Origin: Candidatus Izimoplasma sp. ZiA1
GTDB lineage: Bacteria > Bacillota_I > Bacilli_A > Izemoplasmatales > Izemoplasmataceae
Assembly: GCA_002285055.1 (NCBI GenBank)
Contig: NQYJ01000003.1
Location: forward strand, 62,001-126,000
DNA: 64,000 bases
Direction: 5' to 3'
Each line of letters begins with the position of its first letter. The stretch's first letter is position 1. Below, piece after piece: positions 8,416 through 17,060 of the stretch. Under the pieces are notes generated by a model that worked only from the letters and a program-made list of their open reading frames with translations, had not been told where the DNA came from and searched no databases. The position numbers and the translations under genes are program-made.

Positions 8416-8961
8416 ATGATATTAAACGAAAAGAAAATTAAATCTAAAGATGTGTATAAAAGTGATTTTGTGAAAATATACGAAGATGAAGTTCTTTTAC
8501 CAAATAATATGACTAGTAAAAGAGTATATATAAAACATCCAGGTGCAGCGTGTGCTTTGCCAATACTAGATGATGGTCGAATTTTATTAGTAAAGCAATA
8601 TCGATATCCTGTTAATCTAGTAACACTAGAGTTGCCTGCAGGTAAAAAGGATATTGGTGAAAACTCACTTATAACAATTAAAAGAGAACTTGAAGAGGAA
8701 ACAGGATATAGAGCAACAGATTTTGAGTTTGTTATGAGTATTCATAATGCAATCGCTTATAGTGATGAGGTTATTGATTGTTATATTGCAAGAGGACTAA
8801 AAGAAGTAGATCAACCACTCCAACCTGATGATGATGAGTTTACTGAGATTGCTATTTTTTCATTAGATGAGTTAAAAGCGATGATAAAATTAAATGAAAT
8901 TACAGATGTTAAAACTATAATTATGATTCAAAACTATCTTTTAAAAATGGAGGAATTATGA
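8416..8961 (+). CDS. Nudix hydrolase, ADP-ribose pyrophosphatase-like
   Basis: 181 residues. A complete Nudix box is present: G-KKDIG-E-NSLITIK-RELEEETGY, matching GX5EX7REUXEEXGU with Tyr at the last position. The N-terminal beta domain (KVYIKHPGA-like, then LVKQYRYPVNLVTLELPAG) is typical of ADP-ribose pyrophosphatases of the NudF group, which cleave ADP-ribose to AMP and ribose 5-phosphate. The end overlaps the next gene as ATGA. Cytosolic, probably housekeeping. Confidence 0.9.
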   Translation: MILNEKKIKSKDVYKSDFVKIYEDEVLLPNNMTSKRVYIKHPGAACALPILDDGRILLVKQYRYPVNLVTLELPAGKKDIGENSLITIKRELEEETGYRATDFEFVMSIHNAIAYSDEVIDCYIARGLKEVDQPLQPDDDEFTEIAIFSLDELKAMIKLNEITDVKTIIMIQNYLLKMEEL

Positions 8962-9341
8962 GAAAAGACTTTGTAATAAGAGATTTAATAGAAACAGATA
9001 AATTATTTTGTGAAGAATGCAAGCTAGATGGTGCCAAAGCTTGGGCAAAGTATATGACAAAAGAAAGCATTATGGTTTCGGGGACTTTAGGAAAAGATAT
9101 AATTGGTGAAGATTCAATATATAAAGTTATGGTAAAAGTATTTGATTTAAAGAATATTTCTTTTAAATGGTTTCCAGTTTATGCTGATGTAAGTGATGAT
9201 GCAACTTTAGGGTTCACTTCAGGGACTTATAATCGAACTTATTTTGCAGATGGTAAAAAAGTTTTAGAAGAAGGTAAATACATATCAATTTGGAAAAAAG
9301 TAAATAATTCATGGAAAATTAGTTTGGATATGGGAAATTAA
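8958..9341 (+). CDS. SnoaL/DUF4440-like NTF2-fold protein
   Basis: 127 residues, NTF2-like cone fold: N-terminal helices with GAKAWAKYM, a pocket strand set, and the terminal SIWKKVNNSWKISLDMGN strand typical of DUF4440/ketosteroid-isomerase-like proteins. The ligand or reaction is unknown. It overlaps the Nudix gene by 4 bases, so the two are co-translated; this hints at a shared small-molecule substrate but does not prove it. Confidence 0.7.
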   Translation: MRKDFVIRDLIETDKLFCEECKLDGAKAWAKYMTKESIMVSGTLGKDIIGEDSIYKVMVKVFDLKNISFKWFPVYADVSDDATLGFTSGTYNRTYFADGKKVLEEGKYISIWKKVNNSWKISLDMGN

Positions 9342-9376
9342 AAAAGATGACACTATTTAGAAGTGTCATCTTTTAT
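9342..9376. terminator. Bidirectional intrinsic terminator
   Basis: Stem AAAAGATGACACT/AGTGTCATCTTTT (13 bp, one-sided loop of 7) between converging genes; the minus-strand flavodoxin stop codon lies in it. Confidence 0.88.
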
Positions 9377-9901
9377 TATTTTGATGATGTTGTTATAAAG
9401 TTTTTCCTTATTATTTATGGTAACAAAATCTAATGATTGGTTATAAGCATTTAACATCCCTTTTTCATCATTTGATTTGTCTCTTTTTAATTTGATTTTT
9501 AACTTTAGCAAAAGCATTAAGACTTTATCGAAAATGTTTAGTTTGTTATAGTTGAATCCACCACGAGTATAAAGAAAATTAACTTTTTTCATTTGCTCAT
9601 CAGTGAAGTTTGAACTTGTTATTTCAATGAGTTCATCTTTTCTACCAGGTGTGGCTCCAACAGCAAAGATTATGATTTTTTTATTTTCTAGTGAATCAAA
9701 GTTTCTAATTATTAATTTTTTAAGTCCTAAAATACCAGAAGCGTATAGACTGCCTCCATAAATAATTGTGTCATAATCAGATATATCAGCAAGTTTTAAG
9801 CTCTTGTTTTCAATAACTTCACACGATAGTTTTTGACCTAGATACTCAGCATATTTTTCTGTAAACCCAGTTTTTGATTTGAAGATAATTATTGTTTTCA
9901 T
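9353..9901 (-). CDS. Flavodoxin-domain protein
   Basis: 182 residues. The FMN-phosphate loop is FKSKTGFTEKYAEYL, near the N terminus, followed by DTIIYGGSLYASGILGLKKLI, the isoalloxazine-side loop of Flavodoxin_5/HemG-like proteins. It probably binds FMN and acts as a low-potential electron carrier or quinone/porphyrinogen reductase; the partner is unknown. It lies divergent from iorA, whose product yields reduced ferredoxin. The start follows GTAGGTGATAAC. Confidence 0.82.
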   Translation of the reverse strand: MKTIIIFKSKTGFTEKYAEYLGQKLSCEVIENKSLKLADISDYDTIIYGGSLYASGILGLKKLIIRNFDSLENKKIIIFAVGATPGRKDELIEITSSNFTDEQMKKVNFLYTRGGFNYNKLNIFDKVLMLLLKLKIKLKRDKSNDEKGMLNAYNQSLDFVTINNKEKLYNNIIKIIKDDTSK

Positions 9902-10010
9902 GTTATCACCTACTTGTTTAAATTCTATTATATATAAATAAAAAAAGCAATAGTATGTAGTCTTTAGCTCTTTAAAGTGATATCGCTTACATTAAACTCC
10001 CAGTTTTGTT

Positions 10011-10064
10011 TTGCCTTTTTTTTATTATTTGTTATAATAGGATTGGCATGCATAGAATTATGCA
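10011..10064 (+). promoter_or_regulatory. iorA promoter with inverted repeat
   Basis: -35 TTGCCT (10011-10016), 16-base spacer, -10 TATAAT (10033-10038). Just past the expected start site is a perfect inverted repeat TGCATA-GAAT-TATGCA (10049-10064), placed like an operator or a leader hairpin. Confidence 0.6.
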
Positions 10065-10093
10065 AATCTTCAATGTATAAAGGAGAACTATAT

Positions 10094-11875
10094 ATGAAAA
10101 AAGTAATGACTGGAAATGAAGCTATAGCACGTGGTGCTTATGAAGCAGGTGTTAAGTTTGCTAGTGCTTATCCAGGTACGCCTAGTACTGAAATATTAGA
10201 AAATATAGCAAATTATAAGGAAATAATGAGCGAATGGGCACCGAATGAAAAAGTGGCAATTGAAGCTGTTATTGGAGCAAGTATTGCTGGTGCTAGAAGT
10301 TTAGCTAGCATGAAACATGTTGGTGTTAATGTTGCAGCTGATCCATTATTCACTTTTGCATATACAGGTGTGACAGGTGGTATGGTTTTAATAACTGCTG
10401 ATGAACCTGGGATGCATTCATCACAAAATGAACAGGATAATAGAAATTATGCAAAATTTGCGAGAATTGCATTGATGGAACCAGCAAACTCACAAGAAGC
10501 TAAAGATATGTTAGTAGAAGCTTTTGATATTAGTGAAAAATATGATACACCGGTACTTTTTAGAATTACGACAAGAGTTAGTCATTCAAAAAGTTTAGTT
10601 GAACTCGGGGAAAGAATTAATAAAGAAGTTATCCCTTATGAAAAGAAATTTAATAAGTATGTTGCTATCCCAGCAATAGGAAGACAATTAAGACATACTG
10701 TAGAAGATAGAATGAATAAACTTGCTGAGTTTACAGAACAAACAAAATTAAACTATTTTGTTGATAATAAGAAAAAAGATTTAGTTATTGCATCAGGAAT
10801 GAGTTATGAGTTTGCATGGGAAGCTTTAGGCGACTCAGTTGATTATATTAAACTTGGGTTTACTAATCCTCTTCCTAAAAACCTATTAGCAAAACATGCA
10901 GAAGGTCGTGAAAGAATATATGTCATTGAGGAAAACGATCCATATATTGAAGATTTCTGCAAAACTTTAGGTATAAAAGTTTTTGGTAAAGATTTATTCC
11001 CTTATACTGGTGAAATGACTCCAGATGTTATTAAAAAATATGTGCTAAGTACAAATATGGAGTCGTTTGAAGTTGAAGCTGATAAAGTAGTTAATAGACC
11101 ACCAACATTCTGTAGTGGTTGTCCTCATCGTGGATTCTTCTATCAATTAGGAAGAAGAAAAAATGCAGTTGTTAGTGGGGATATCGGATGCTATAGTTTA
11201 GCAGTTGGTGAGCCGTACAATTCTATGGACTGGTTAATCTGCATGGGAGCTTCACTATCAAGTGGTCATGGAGCTCAAAAGATTTTTGATCTTGACCAAG
11301 ACAATAAAAAGAGAGTTGTTTCAATTTTAGGAGATTCAACATTCTTCCATACTGGTATTAACTCGTTAATTAATACTGTTTACAACAAAGGTAATACAAT
11401 TAATGTGATTTTAGATAATAGAATTACAGGTATGACAGGTCAACAAGATAACCCTGGTAGTGGATACAATTTAAATGGTGAAGTTACAGAGGTTATGGAT
11501 ATCAAAAAAATAGTTGAAGCAATTGGAGTTAAGCATGTAAGAAAAATAAATCCAAATAATCTTGAAGAGGTTAAAGAGACTTTAGATTGGGCATTTGGTT
11601 TAGATGAAGTATCAGTAATCATTACAGATTGGCCTTGTGTATTAAAGAAAAAGTATATGGATAAAGACTTAGAATCATATGAAAATGTTTTTAGAACAAA
11701 AAATATGGTACTACAAGATAAATGTGTTGGATGTAAAGCTTGCTTAAGAACAGGTTGCCCAAGCTTAGTATTTAATAAAGACTTGAAAAAAGTTTCAATT
11801 GATAGTGCTAGTTGTGTTGGTTGTGATGTATGTTTACAAGTATGTCCGTTTGACGCAATTGTGAAGGAGGCCTAA
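10094..11875 (+). CDS. iorA: Indolepyruvate ferredoxin oxidoreductase, alpha subunit
   Basis: 593 residues from ATG 10094, which follows AAAGGAGAACTATAT; an in-frame extension to 9977 crosses the promoter and is rejected. The pyruvate-ferredoxin-oxidoreductase-like N-terminal domain opens with MTGNEAIARGAYEAG and AYPGTPSTEI. The thiamine-diphosphate site is in GDIGCYSL and ILGDSTFFHTG. Two 4Fe-4S motifs are at the C terminus: CVGCKACLRTGCP and CVGCDVCLQVCP. The enzyme oxidatively decarboxylates aryl pyruvates from Trp, Phe and Tyr to aryl-acetyl-CoA, reducing ferredoxin. iorB follows one base after the stop. It points to anaerobic amino-acid fermentation. Confidence 0.95.
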   Translation: MKKVMTGNEAIARGAYEAGVKFASAYPGTPSTEILENIANYKEIMSEWAPNEKVAIEAVIGASIAGARSLASMKHVGVNVAADPLFTFAYTGVTGGMVLITADEPGMHSSQNEQDNRNYAKFARIALMEPANSQEAKDMLVEAFDISEKYDTPVLFRITTRVSHSKSLVELGERINKEVIPYEKKFNKYVAIPAIGRQLRHTVEDRMNKLAEFTEQTKLNYFVDNKKKDLVIASGMSYEFAWEALGDSVDYIKLGFTNPLPKNLLAKHAEGRERIYVIEENDPYIEDFCKTLGIKVFGKDLFPYTGEMTPDVIKKYVLSTNMESFEVEADKVVNRPPTFCSGCPHRGFFYQLGRRKNAVVSGDIGCYSLAVGEPYNSMDWLICMGASLSSGHGAQKIFDLDQDNKKRVVSILGDSTFFHTGINSLINTVYNKGNTINVILDNRITGMTGQQDNPGSGYNLNGEVTEVMDIKKIVEAIGVKHVRKINPNNLEEVKETLDWAFGLDEVSVIITDWPCVLKKKYMDKDLESYENVFRTKNMVLQDKCVGCKACLRTGCPSLVFNKDLKKVSIDSASCVGCDVCLQVCPFDAIVKEA

Positions 11876-11876
11876 C

Positions 11877-12452
11877 ATGACAAAAAGTATAAAATTAGTT
11901 GGCGTTGGTGGCCAAGGAACAATTTTAGCAGCAAAAGTTTTATGCCAAGGTCTAATTGAGGCTGGATATGATGTTAAAATGAGTGAAATCCACGGGATGA
12001 GCCAAAGAGGTGGAAGTGTATCAAGTGAAGTAAGATATGGAAAAAAAGTTTATTCACCTGTTATTGAAAAAGGTAACGCTGATATCTTAGTTGCATTTGA
12101 GCTTATGGAAGCTGCACGATACATGGATTATATTAAACCAGAAGGTGTAGTAATAATAAATAATCACAAAATAAATTCAATGGTTACTTTGAATGGAAAA
12201 GTTCCATATCCAACAGGAATTTATGAAAGCATTAGTGAGAAAGTCAAGACAACAATGTTTAATGCTTCAGAATTAGCTGTTGAACTAGGAAATCCTAAAG
12301 TTGCAAATATTATTTTATTAGGATCACTTGTTAAAGCAATGGAATTAACAGATATTGATTTTGAAAAAATAATCAGAGAAAGTGTAAAAGAGAAATTTGT
12401 TGATATTAATGTTAAAGCTTTTAAGTTAGGGCTTAATCAATACCAAGGTTAA
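11877..12452 (+). CDS. iorB: Indolepyruvate ferredoxin oxidoreductase, beta subunit
   Basis: 191 residues, matching the gamma-type POR domain that partners IorA. The N terminus has GVGGQGTILAAKVL, the conserved CoA/nucleotide loop of this family, then EIHGMSQRGGSVSSEVRYG. The start follows GAAGGAGGCCTAAC. It is co-transcribed with iorA. No arylacetyl-CoA ligase gene is adjacent, though one often is in other organisms. Confidence 0.95.
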   Translation: MTKSIKLVGVGGQGTILAAKVLCQGLIEAGYDVKMSEIHGMSQRGGSVSSEVRYGKKVYSPVIEKGNADILVAFELMEAARYMDYIKPEGVVIINNHKINSMVTLNGKVPYPTGIYESISEKVKTTMFNASELAVELGNPKVANIILLGSLVKAMELTDIDFEKIIRESVKEKFVDINVKAFKLGLNQYQG

Positions 12453-12472
12453 CTTTTGTTAACCTTTTTCTT
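12445..12472 (+). terminator. Intrinsic terminator after iorB
   Basis: Stem AAGGTTAAC/GTTAACCTT with loop TTTT and a T run; it overlaps the iorB stop. Confidence 0.88.
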
Positions 12473-12517
12473 TTCAATTAAATAAATCGTTGTATAATAT
12501 TATAAGAGGTGATTAGA

Positions 12518-12787
12518 GTGAGTGTCTTTGAAGTCTTAATGCTAGTTTGTTTTGGATGTGCTTGGCCCACATCAATTTATAAAAGTCTTAAAAGTAAAAG
12601 TGTAAAAGGTAAAAGTGTTTTATTCTTATATATTATTTTACTAGGGTATGTTTTTGGAATGTTACATAAAGCATTTTATAACTTTGATTTAATTATATAC
12701 TTATATTTACTAAACTTTTTGATGGTTTTCACAGACCTAATGTTATACTATCGTAATCTTAGGTTATCAAAAAAAGATATGGTATAA
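12518..12787 (+). CDS. Small three-helix membrane protein, PQ-loop/SemiSWEET-like
   Basis: About 89 residues from GTG 12518. The ribosome site AGAGGTGATTA rules out the earlier in-frame GTG at 12509, which lies inside it. Three hydrophobic helices are seen, with CAWPTSIYKSLKSKSVKGKS after the first, reminiscent of the PQ-loop/SWEET signature and proline. A transport role is possible, but the match is by eye only and the family is uncertain. Confidence 0.55.
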   Translation: MSVFEVLMLVCFGCAWPTSIYKSLKSKSVKGKSVLFLYIILLGYVFGMLHKAFYNFDLIIYLYLLNFLMVFTDLMLYYRNLRLSKKDMV

Positions 12788-12813
12788 TAGTTACAAAAGA
12801 AGGAGGAGTTATA

Positions 12814-13056
12814 ATGAAAAAAGGTGAAGTATACAAAAAAGCTCCAATTGGAGTAGAATTAGAAGCTGGTAAAACATATTATTGGTGTGCATGTGGTAAA
12901 AGTTCAAACCAACCTTTTTGTGATGGTTCTCATAAAGGAACTGAATTTCAACCAAAAGCATTTGAAGTGAAAGAAACTTCAAAACAATACTTATGTCAAT
13001 GTAAACAAACAAATAACCCGCCATATTGTGATGGGACACATAGAAATTTAGAATAA
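12814..13056 (+). CDS. Tandem CDGSH-type iron-sulfur protein
   Basis: 80 residues with two CDGSH motifs: CACGKSSNQPFCDGSH (ligands Cys25, Cys27, Cys36, His40) and CQCKQTNNPPYCDGTH (Cys61, Cys63, Cys72, His76). Each 3Cys-1His set should bind a 2Fe-2S cluster, as in the mitoNEET superfamily. It has no membrane anchor. Possible roles are cluster transfer or redox sensing. Ribosome site GAAGGAGGAG; monocistronic. Confidence 0.93.
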   Translation: MKKGEVYKKAPIGVELEAGKTYYWCACGKSSNQPFCDGSHKGTEFQPKAFEVKETSKQYLCQCKQTNNPPYCDGTHRNLE

Positions 13057-13057
13057 A

Positions 13058-13086
13058 AATGAAAAGCTTTGGCTTTTCTTTTTTTG
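13058..13086 (+). terminator. Intrinsic terminator after the CDGSH gene
   Basis: Stem GAAAAGC/GCTTTTC with loop TTTG and a run of T. Confidence 0.82.
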
Positions 13087-13127
13087 ATAAAAGTATTATA
13101 ATAATTAATCGAGGAGTGTGATTTATA

Positions 13128-13715
13128 ATGAAACTATTATTAATGATATTAGTTGGTGGTTTAATAGGGTACACTACAAATAAGGTCGCAATAAAAATGC
13201 TGTTTAGACCAATCAATCCACATAAAATTTTCTTTTTTACTATCCAAGGTGTTTTTCCAAAAAGAAAAGATGTAATGGCTGTAAGTTTAGCAGAAACAAT
13301 TGAAAAAGAATTACTAAGTAAAGACGAGATTTTAAATTCAGTTTTAACTGAAGAGAACATATCAACTGTTAAAGATAAAATAAAAGATGCATTAATTATC
13401 AAAATAAAAGAAGTTATCCCTAATATTGTTTTAATGATGTTAAACGATAATATTGAAGACATTATAACTAATTTTATCGATAAAGAAGGAAATGATATAT
13501 TCAATAATCTTCTTGATGACTTAAAAAGTTCTTCATTGGACTCACTTGATATAAAAGCTCTTGTCAAAAAGAGAATTGATGAGTTAGACTTTATTGAGTT
13601 TGAAAAAATTATATTTGGTTTAATGAGTAAAGAGTTAAAGCACATTGAAATTATAGGTCTTGTCTTAGGTTGTTTAATTGGTGTTGTTCAATTCTTTATT
13701 ACAGGATTTTTATAA
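13128..13715 (+). CDS. DUF445-family membrane protein (YheB-like)
   Basis: 195 residues, short for DUF445. The hallmark N terminus is LVGGLIGYTTNKVAIKMLFRP, then the loop GVFPKRKD and a helical region predicted to lie outside the bilayer, ending with a C-terminal helix GLVLGCLIGVVQFFITGFL. The function of the family is not established; it is often seen in sporulating Firmicutes as YheB. The shortness reflects loss of the middle helical region seen in longer members. Monocistronic. Confidence 0.85.
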   Translation: MKLLLMILVGGLIGYTTNKVAIKMLFRPINPHKIFFFTIQGVFPKRKDVMAVSLAETIEKELLSKDEILNSVLTEENISTVKDKIKDALIIKIKEVIPNIVLMMLNDNIEDIITNFIDKEGNDIFNNLLDDLKSSSLDSLDIKALVKKRIDELDFIEFEKIIFGLMSKELKHIEIIGLVLGCLIGVVQFFITGFL

Positions 13716-13742
13716 AACAAGAAAATTTTCTTGTTTTTTTTA
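13714..13742 (+). terminator. Intrinsic terminator after the DUF445 gene
   Basis: Palindrome AAAACAAGAAAA/TTTTCTTGTTTT followed by T residues. Confidence 0.82.
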
Positions 13743-13844
13743 TTGATTAATTATCGAATGAGTAAAAGTTAATAAAAATATAGGCAATAGAATGACAAAA
13801 TACAGATTTAAGGTTATAATTAAGGTAGTTATGGAGATGATTAG

Positions 13845-14690
13845 ATGAAAGCTGATTTACATATGCATACAACATCATCTGATGGTCGTTTAAGTAATAT
13901 TGATTTAATAAAAAGAGTTAAGAAAAATGGTGTAACACATTTTTCAATTACTGACCACGATATCATTGAAAATGTTGAGCAAAGCAAGAAACTAGCTGAG
14001 GAGCTAGGACTAAATTATATTGTTGGCATGGAGTTATCAACTGTATATAAGGGAAATAGCATACATATATTAGGGTACTTTAATGATGATTCATATATGA
14101 ATGATGAAATTACTGAGTATTATAAAAATATGAAAAACAGACGAGATGATCGTTCTAAGTTGTTTATTAAAAACTTGAAAAAACATTTTGATTTAGATAT
14201 TAAGTATGAGGAAGTTTTAAAACATGCAAAAGGGGTTATTGCTAGACCACATATGGCCTCAGCAATTCTAGAGAAATATCCTGAGTATTCTAGGAATGAA
14301 ATATTTGATAAATTTTTAGGTAACGATTCTAAAGCTTATGTTCCAAGTACAAAAATATCTACAAGTGATGGACTTGAACTTCTAAAAAGAAATAACGCAA
14401 TGACAGTTCTTGCTCATCCAGCATTATATAAAAAAAGAATATTAGAGGAAATAATTGACTATGGGTATGACGGGATAGAAGCTATTTATCCTTTAAATAA
14501 AGATCACGATTTTGAATTATTTGTTGACTATGCTTCAAAGTATAATATGGTTTTATCCGCTGGTAGCGATTATCATGGATTAAGCAATGATTCAAAACAT
14601 GGTGATGTTGGTGATTGTTATATTGAGGATAGTTTATTAGAACGTTTTTTAAATAGATTACAAGGAGGAGAAAAATATGAAAGAAGTTAA
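13845..14690 (+). CDS. PHP-domain phosphoesterase, YciV/RNase AM-like
   Basis: 281 residues of the PHP fold. Motif I is DLHMHTTSSDG, motif II SITDHD, then GMELST; later TVLAHPALYKK and the terminal GSDYHG supply further metal ligands. The set matches the YciV/Rnm group (3',5'-nucleoside bisphosphate phosphatase, 5'-3' exonuclease on short RNA) better than histidinol phosphatase. It is the first gene of a chain of overlapping genes reaching to 16066. Confidence 0.85.
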   Translation: MKADLHMHTTSSDGRLSNIDLIKRVKKNGVTHFSITDHDIIENVEQSKKLAEELGLNYIVGMELSTVYKGNSIHILGYFNDDSYMNDEITEYYKNMKNRRDDRSKLFIKNLKKHFDLDIKYEEVLKHAKGVIARPHMASAILEKYPEYSRNEIFDKFLGNDSKAYVPSTKISTSDGLELLKRNNAMTVLAHPALYKKRILEEIIDYGYDGIEAIYPLNKDHDFELFVDYASKYNMVLSAGSDYHGLSNDSKHGDVGDCYIEDSLLERFLNRLQGGEKYERS

Positions 14691-15009
14691 AGGTACATTT
14701 CGTTACAAAGATAGAGGAGAAATTAAATATACATTGGTTGAGGAAGCAACTACAAAGGAGTTAATTCTTACATACACAGATAATGAAAAAGAATACACTT
14801 GGGAGTATGTTTGGAAAAATAATGAAGTTGAGTTAAGTGAGTTTGTTGAGAGCTTAACATATGAAGGCTTAAAAGAAAAAATGGCTAATAGTTTAAACCG
14901 TGGGTTATATGGTCATAAAGGCGAGTATGTTTTAATGAAAGATGCGGTTATTATCTTTATATCGCACAGAAATTATGTTCTTGGAAACTGTGAGAACTGT
15001 GAATGCTAG
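14677..15009 (+). CDS. Unknown 110-residue protein with C-terminal CxxCxC
   Basis: Not recognised. A small soluble protein rich in beta-type residues that ends in CENCEC, which may bind a metal or be redox-active. It overlaps the PHP gene by 14 bases; its ATG follows the strong site ACAAGGAGGAG. Translational coupling suggests co-expression with the PHP phosphoesterase. Confidence 0.75.
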   Translation: MKEVKGTFRYKDRGEIKYTLVEEATTKELILTYTDNEKEYTWEYVWKNNEVELSEFVESLTYEGLKEKMANSLNRGLYGHKGEYVLMKDAVIIFISHRNYVLGNCENCEC

Positions 15010-15668
15010 TTCAAAATGATAAGTTTAAAACTACATTAGTTTTATTAACTACAGTTTTATTTGTTTTTATTTTTTCAAGAGATTTTTTTCTTGATTTCAA
15101 CGCTGTTCATCCATTGATAGGGGCATTTACTAAGTTTTTCTTTTTGGCAAGTATTGGTGATTTTATTGCTAATAGATTCCAAAATAAAAAATGGATTATT
15201 CCTAAAAATATAATTCCTAAAGCTTTTATTTGGGGATTAATTGGAATAATGATTGTTTATATGTTTAAAATATATCCAGTAGGAGTTACTAATCTAATGG
15301 ATTTAGGTTTTTTACCTTTTAAAGATAACGACATTATGATTAATGGCAATGGCTTATTTTGGGCTTTTTCAGTAAGTTTTGTGATGAACTTAACATTTGC
15401 TCCAGCAATGATGATTTTTCATAAATTTACAGATACTTACTTAAATAATTACAAACTTTTTGAAAAAACAAGTTTTACACATTTAAGTGAAATTACAGAT
15501 TGGACAAGTTTTTTTAAATTGATTATTCTTAAAACTATTCCTTTCTTTTGGATACCAGCCCATACAATTACCTTTATTCTTCCTAAGGAGTATCAAGTTA
15601 TATTTGCTGCACTTTTAGGTATATTCTTAGGATTATTTCTTGGGCTGTCTAAAAAAGGTAAAAAATAA
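15003..15668 (+). CDS. Membrane protein, Mpv17/PMP22-like in its C-terminal part
   Basis: 221 residues with about five or six hydrophobic helices. The C-terminal stretch with FFWIPAHTITFILPKEY and a following small-residue helix resembles the Mpv17/PMP22-type domain seen in some bacterial membrane proteins. This is a by-eye match only. It overlaps the preceding gene by 7 bases and the next by one (TAATG), so it belongs to the coupled set. Confidence 0.65.
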   Translation: MLVQNDKFKTTLVLLTTVLFVFIFSRDFFLDFNAVHPLIGAFTKFFFLASIGDFIANRFQNKKWIIPKNIIPKAFIWGLIGIMIVYMFKIYPVGVTNLMDLGFLPFKDNDIMINGNGLFWAFSVSFVMNLTFAPAMMIFHKFTDTYLNNYKLFEKTSFTHLSEITDWTSFFKLIILKTIPFFWIPAHTITFILPKEYQVIFAALLGIFLGLFLGLSKKGKK

Positions 15669-16066
15669 TGTTTAAAAATTTCAAAAAAAACATTTTATAT
15701 AATCATAATATAAATATAAAGAAGTCAAAAGATACCTTTTTTGACTTCTTTATTATGAGAAATGATGAAAAAATTTATATAAAAGTTTTTAACAGCAAAA
15801 GACCATATATTATTACATTTAATTCTAAGTTTTATATTGAAATTAAAAAAGGTAGAGGGCGTGGAGTTAACTTTATAACAAGAAAAAAAGCACTTTATAA
15901 TATAAGTGAGTTTGATAACTCAAAAAAAGTGTTTATTTTTATCACAAAACCTTTCAAGATACTCTCATACAAAAACGAATCAGATATTCAGGATATTAGT
16001 AATTTTATAGAACATAAGAGTATAGAATTTTATTCTACTTGGAATGACGTATTTAAGGAGTTATAG
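15668..16066 (+). CDS. Unknown basic 132-residue protein
   Basis: Not recognised. Soluble, strongly lysine/phenylalanine-rich (KNFKKNILYNHNINIKKSK near the start) with a central KKGRGRGVNF. No signal peptide or membrane segment. Start ATG overlaps the previous stop by one base. An EamA transporter gene follows 2 bases after its stop. Confidence 0.7.
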   Translation: MFKNFKKNILYNHNINIKKSKDTFFDFFIMRNDEKIYIKVFNSKRPYIITFNSKFYIEIKKGRGRGVNFITRKKALYNISEFDNSKKVFIFITKPFKILSYKNESDIQDISNFIEHKSIEFYSTWNDVFKEL

Positions 16067-16068
16067 AT

Positions 16069-16953
16069 ATGAGTGAAAAGCAAAAAGCAATTATTGCTTA
16101 TATCCTAGTTTGTATTATTTGGGGATCTACATATCTTGCAATTAAAGTTGGCGTAAAAGACTCTCCACCATTGCTTTTTGCATCAATAAGATTTATTATT
16201 GCAGGAAGTATTTTACTGATTTATGGTAAAATCAGAGGGTATCATATGCCGAGTTTTAAAAACTTTCTTAGACTTGGAGTTGTTGGACTTTTGCTTTTGC
16301 TTGGTGGTAATGGTTTTGTTATGTATGCAGAAACTACAGTTGATTCTGGGATATCTAGTCTTATAATTTCAACAATACCTATTTTTATTTTTATAATTGA
16401 AGTTTTTGTTTTAAAAACTACAATGGTTACTAAGAGTACTGTTTTTGGCTTATTATTAGGCTTTATTGGTATTTATATATTGATTAATCCAAGTAATATT
16501 GTAGATGTAGATTTTGTTGGTGGAATGTACCTTATAATCGCAAGTTTACTTTGGAGTATTGGAAGTGTTTATTCTAAAACAATAAACTCTAAAAGTAATA
16601 TGCAAGTCAATATTGGTGTACAGATGCTAATTGGTGGAATAGGGCAATTAATAGTCGGTGTTCTTTTAAATGAACACCAATCAATTACTTTTACTAGTAA
16701 TTCTATAATCGCTTTGGTTTATTTAATCTTTATTGGTTCTCTAATAGGATACTCATCATACATATATTTACTTTCAAAATGGCCAGCGACTAAAGTTTCA
16801 ACATATGCATATATTAATCCAATCGTTGCAATTATTCTTGGGAATATATTCTTAAGTGAGAAACTGAGTATTGTTGTCTTTCTCTCAATGGGATTAATTT
16901 TTATTGCAGTTTTCATTGTTCAAAAGTCAAAAATTTCACTCAAAAAAAATTGA
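16069..16953 (+). CDS. EamA/DMT-superfamily transporter
   Basis: 294 residues in two EamA repeats with about ten membrane helices. The first repeat has IWGSTYLAIKVG, the family's N-terminal signature, and the second has ASLLWSIGSVYSKT. DMT proteins are secondary exporters or importers of small metabolites; the substrate is unknown. It lies 2 bases after an unknown gene and ends the coupled operon at a terminator. Confidence 0.9.
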   Translation: MSEKQKAIIAYILVCIIWGSTYLAIKVGVKDSPPLLFASIRFIIAGSILLIYGKIRGYHMPSFKNFLRLGVVGLLLLLGGNGFVMYAETTVDSGISSLIISTIPIFIFIIEVFVLKTTMVTKSTVFGLLLGFIGIYILINPSNIVDVDFVGGMYLIIASLLWSIGSVYSKTINSKSNMQVNIGVQMLIGGIGQLIVGVLLNEHQSITFTSNSIIALVYLIFIGSLIGYSSYIYLLSKWPATKVSTYAYINPIVAIILGNIFLSEKLSIVVFLSMGLIFIAVFIVQKSKISLKKN

Positions 16954-16980
16954 TAACATTTCAAATTTTTATTTAATTTA

Positions 16981-17034
16981 AAAAACTATAAATCACTCAC
17001 AGAAATTAGTGTGTTTAATTTATAGTTTTTTTTG
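16981..17034 (+). terminator. Intrinsic terminator after the EamA gene
   Basis: Long stem AAAAACTATAAAT/ATTTATAGTTTTT with an imperfect inner stem-loop and a T8 run. Confidence 0.8.
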
Positions 17035-17060
17035 TTATAATAGTACTACGGAGGTAGTTT

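Noticed and set aside
9977-10093. N-terminal extension of IorA
   Set aside because: The open frame crosses the TATAAT promoter and lacks a ribosome site; IorA proteins begin near ATG 10094.
12809-13645. A 278-codon open frame on the minus strand
   Set aside because: It is antisense to two well-supported genes (CDGSH protein and DUF445), has no ribosome binding site, and its product is a low-complexity Ser/Leu/Ile mix typical of a shadow frame.
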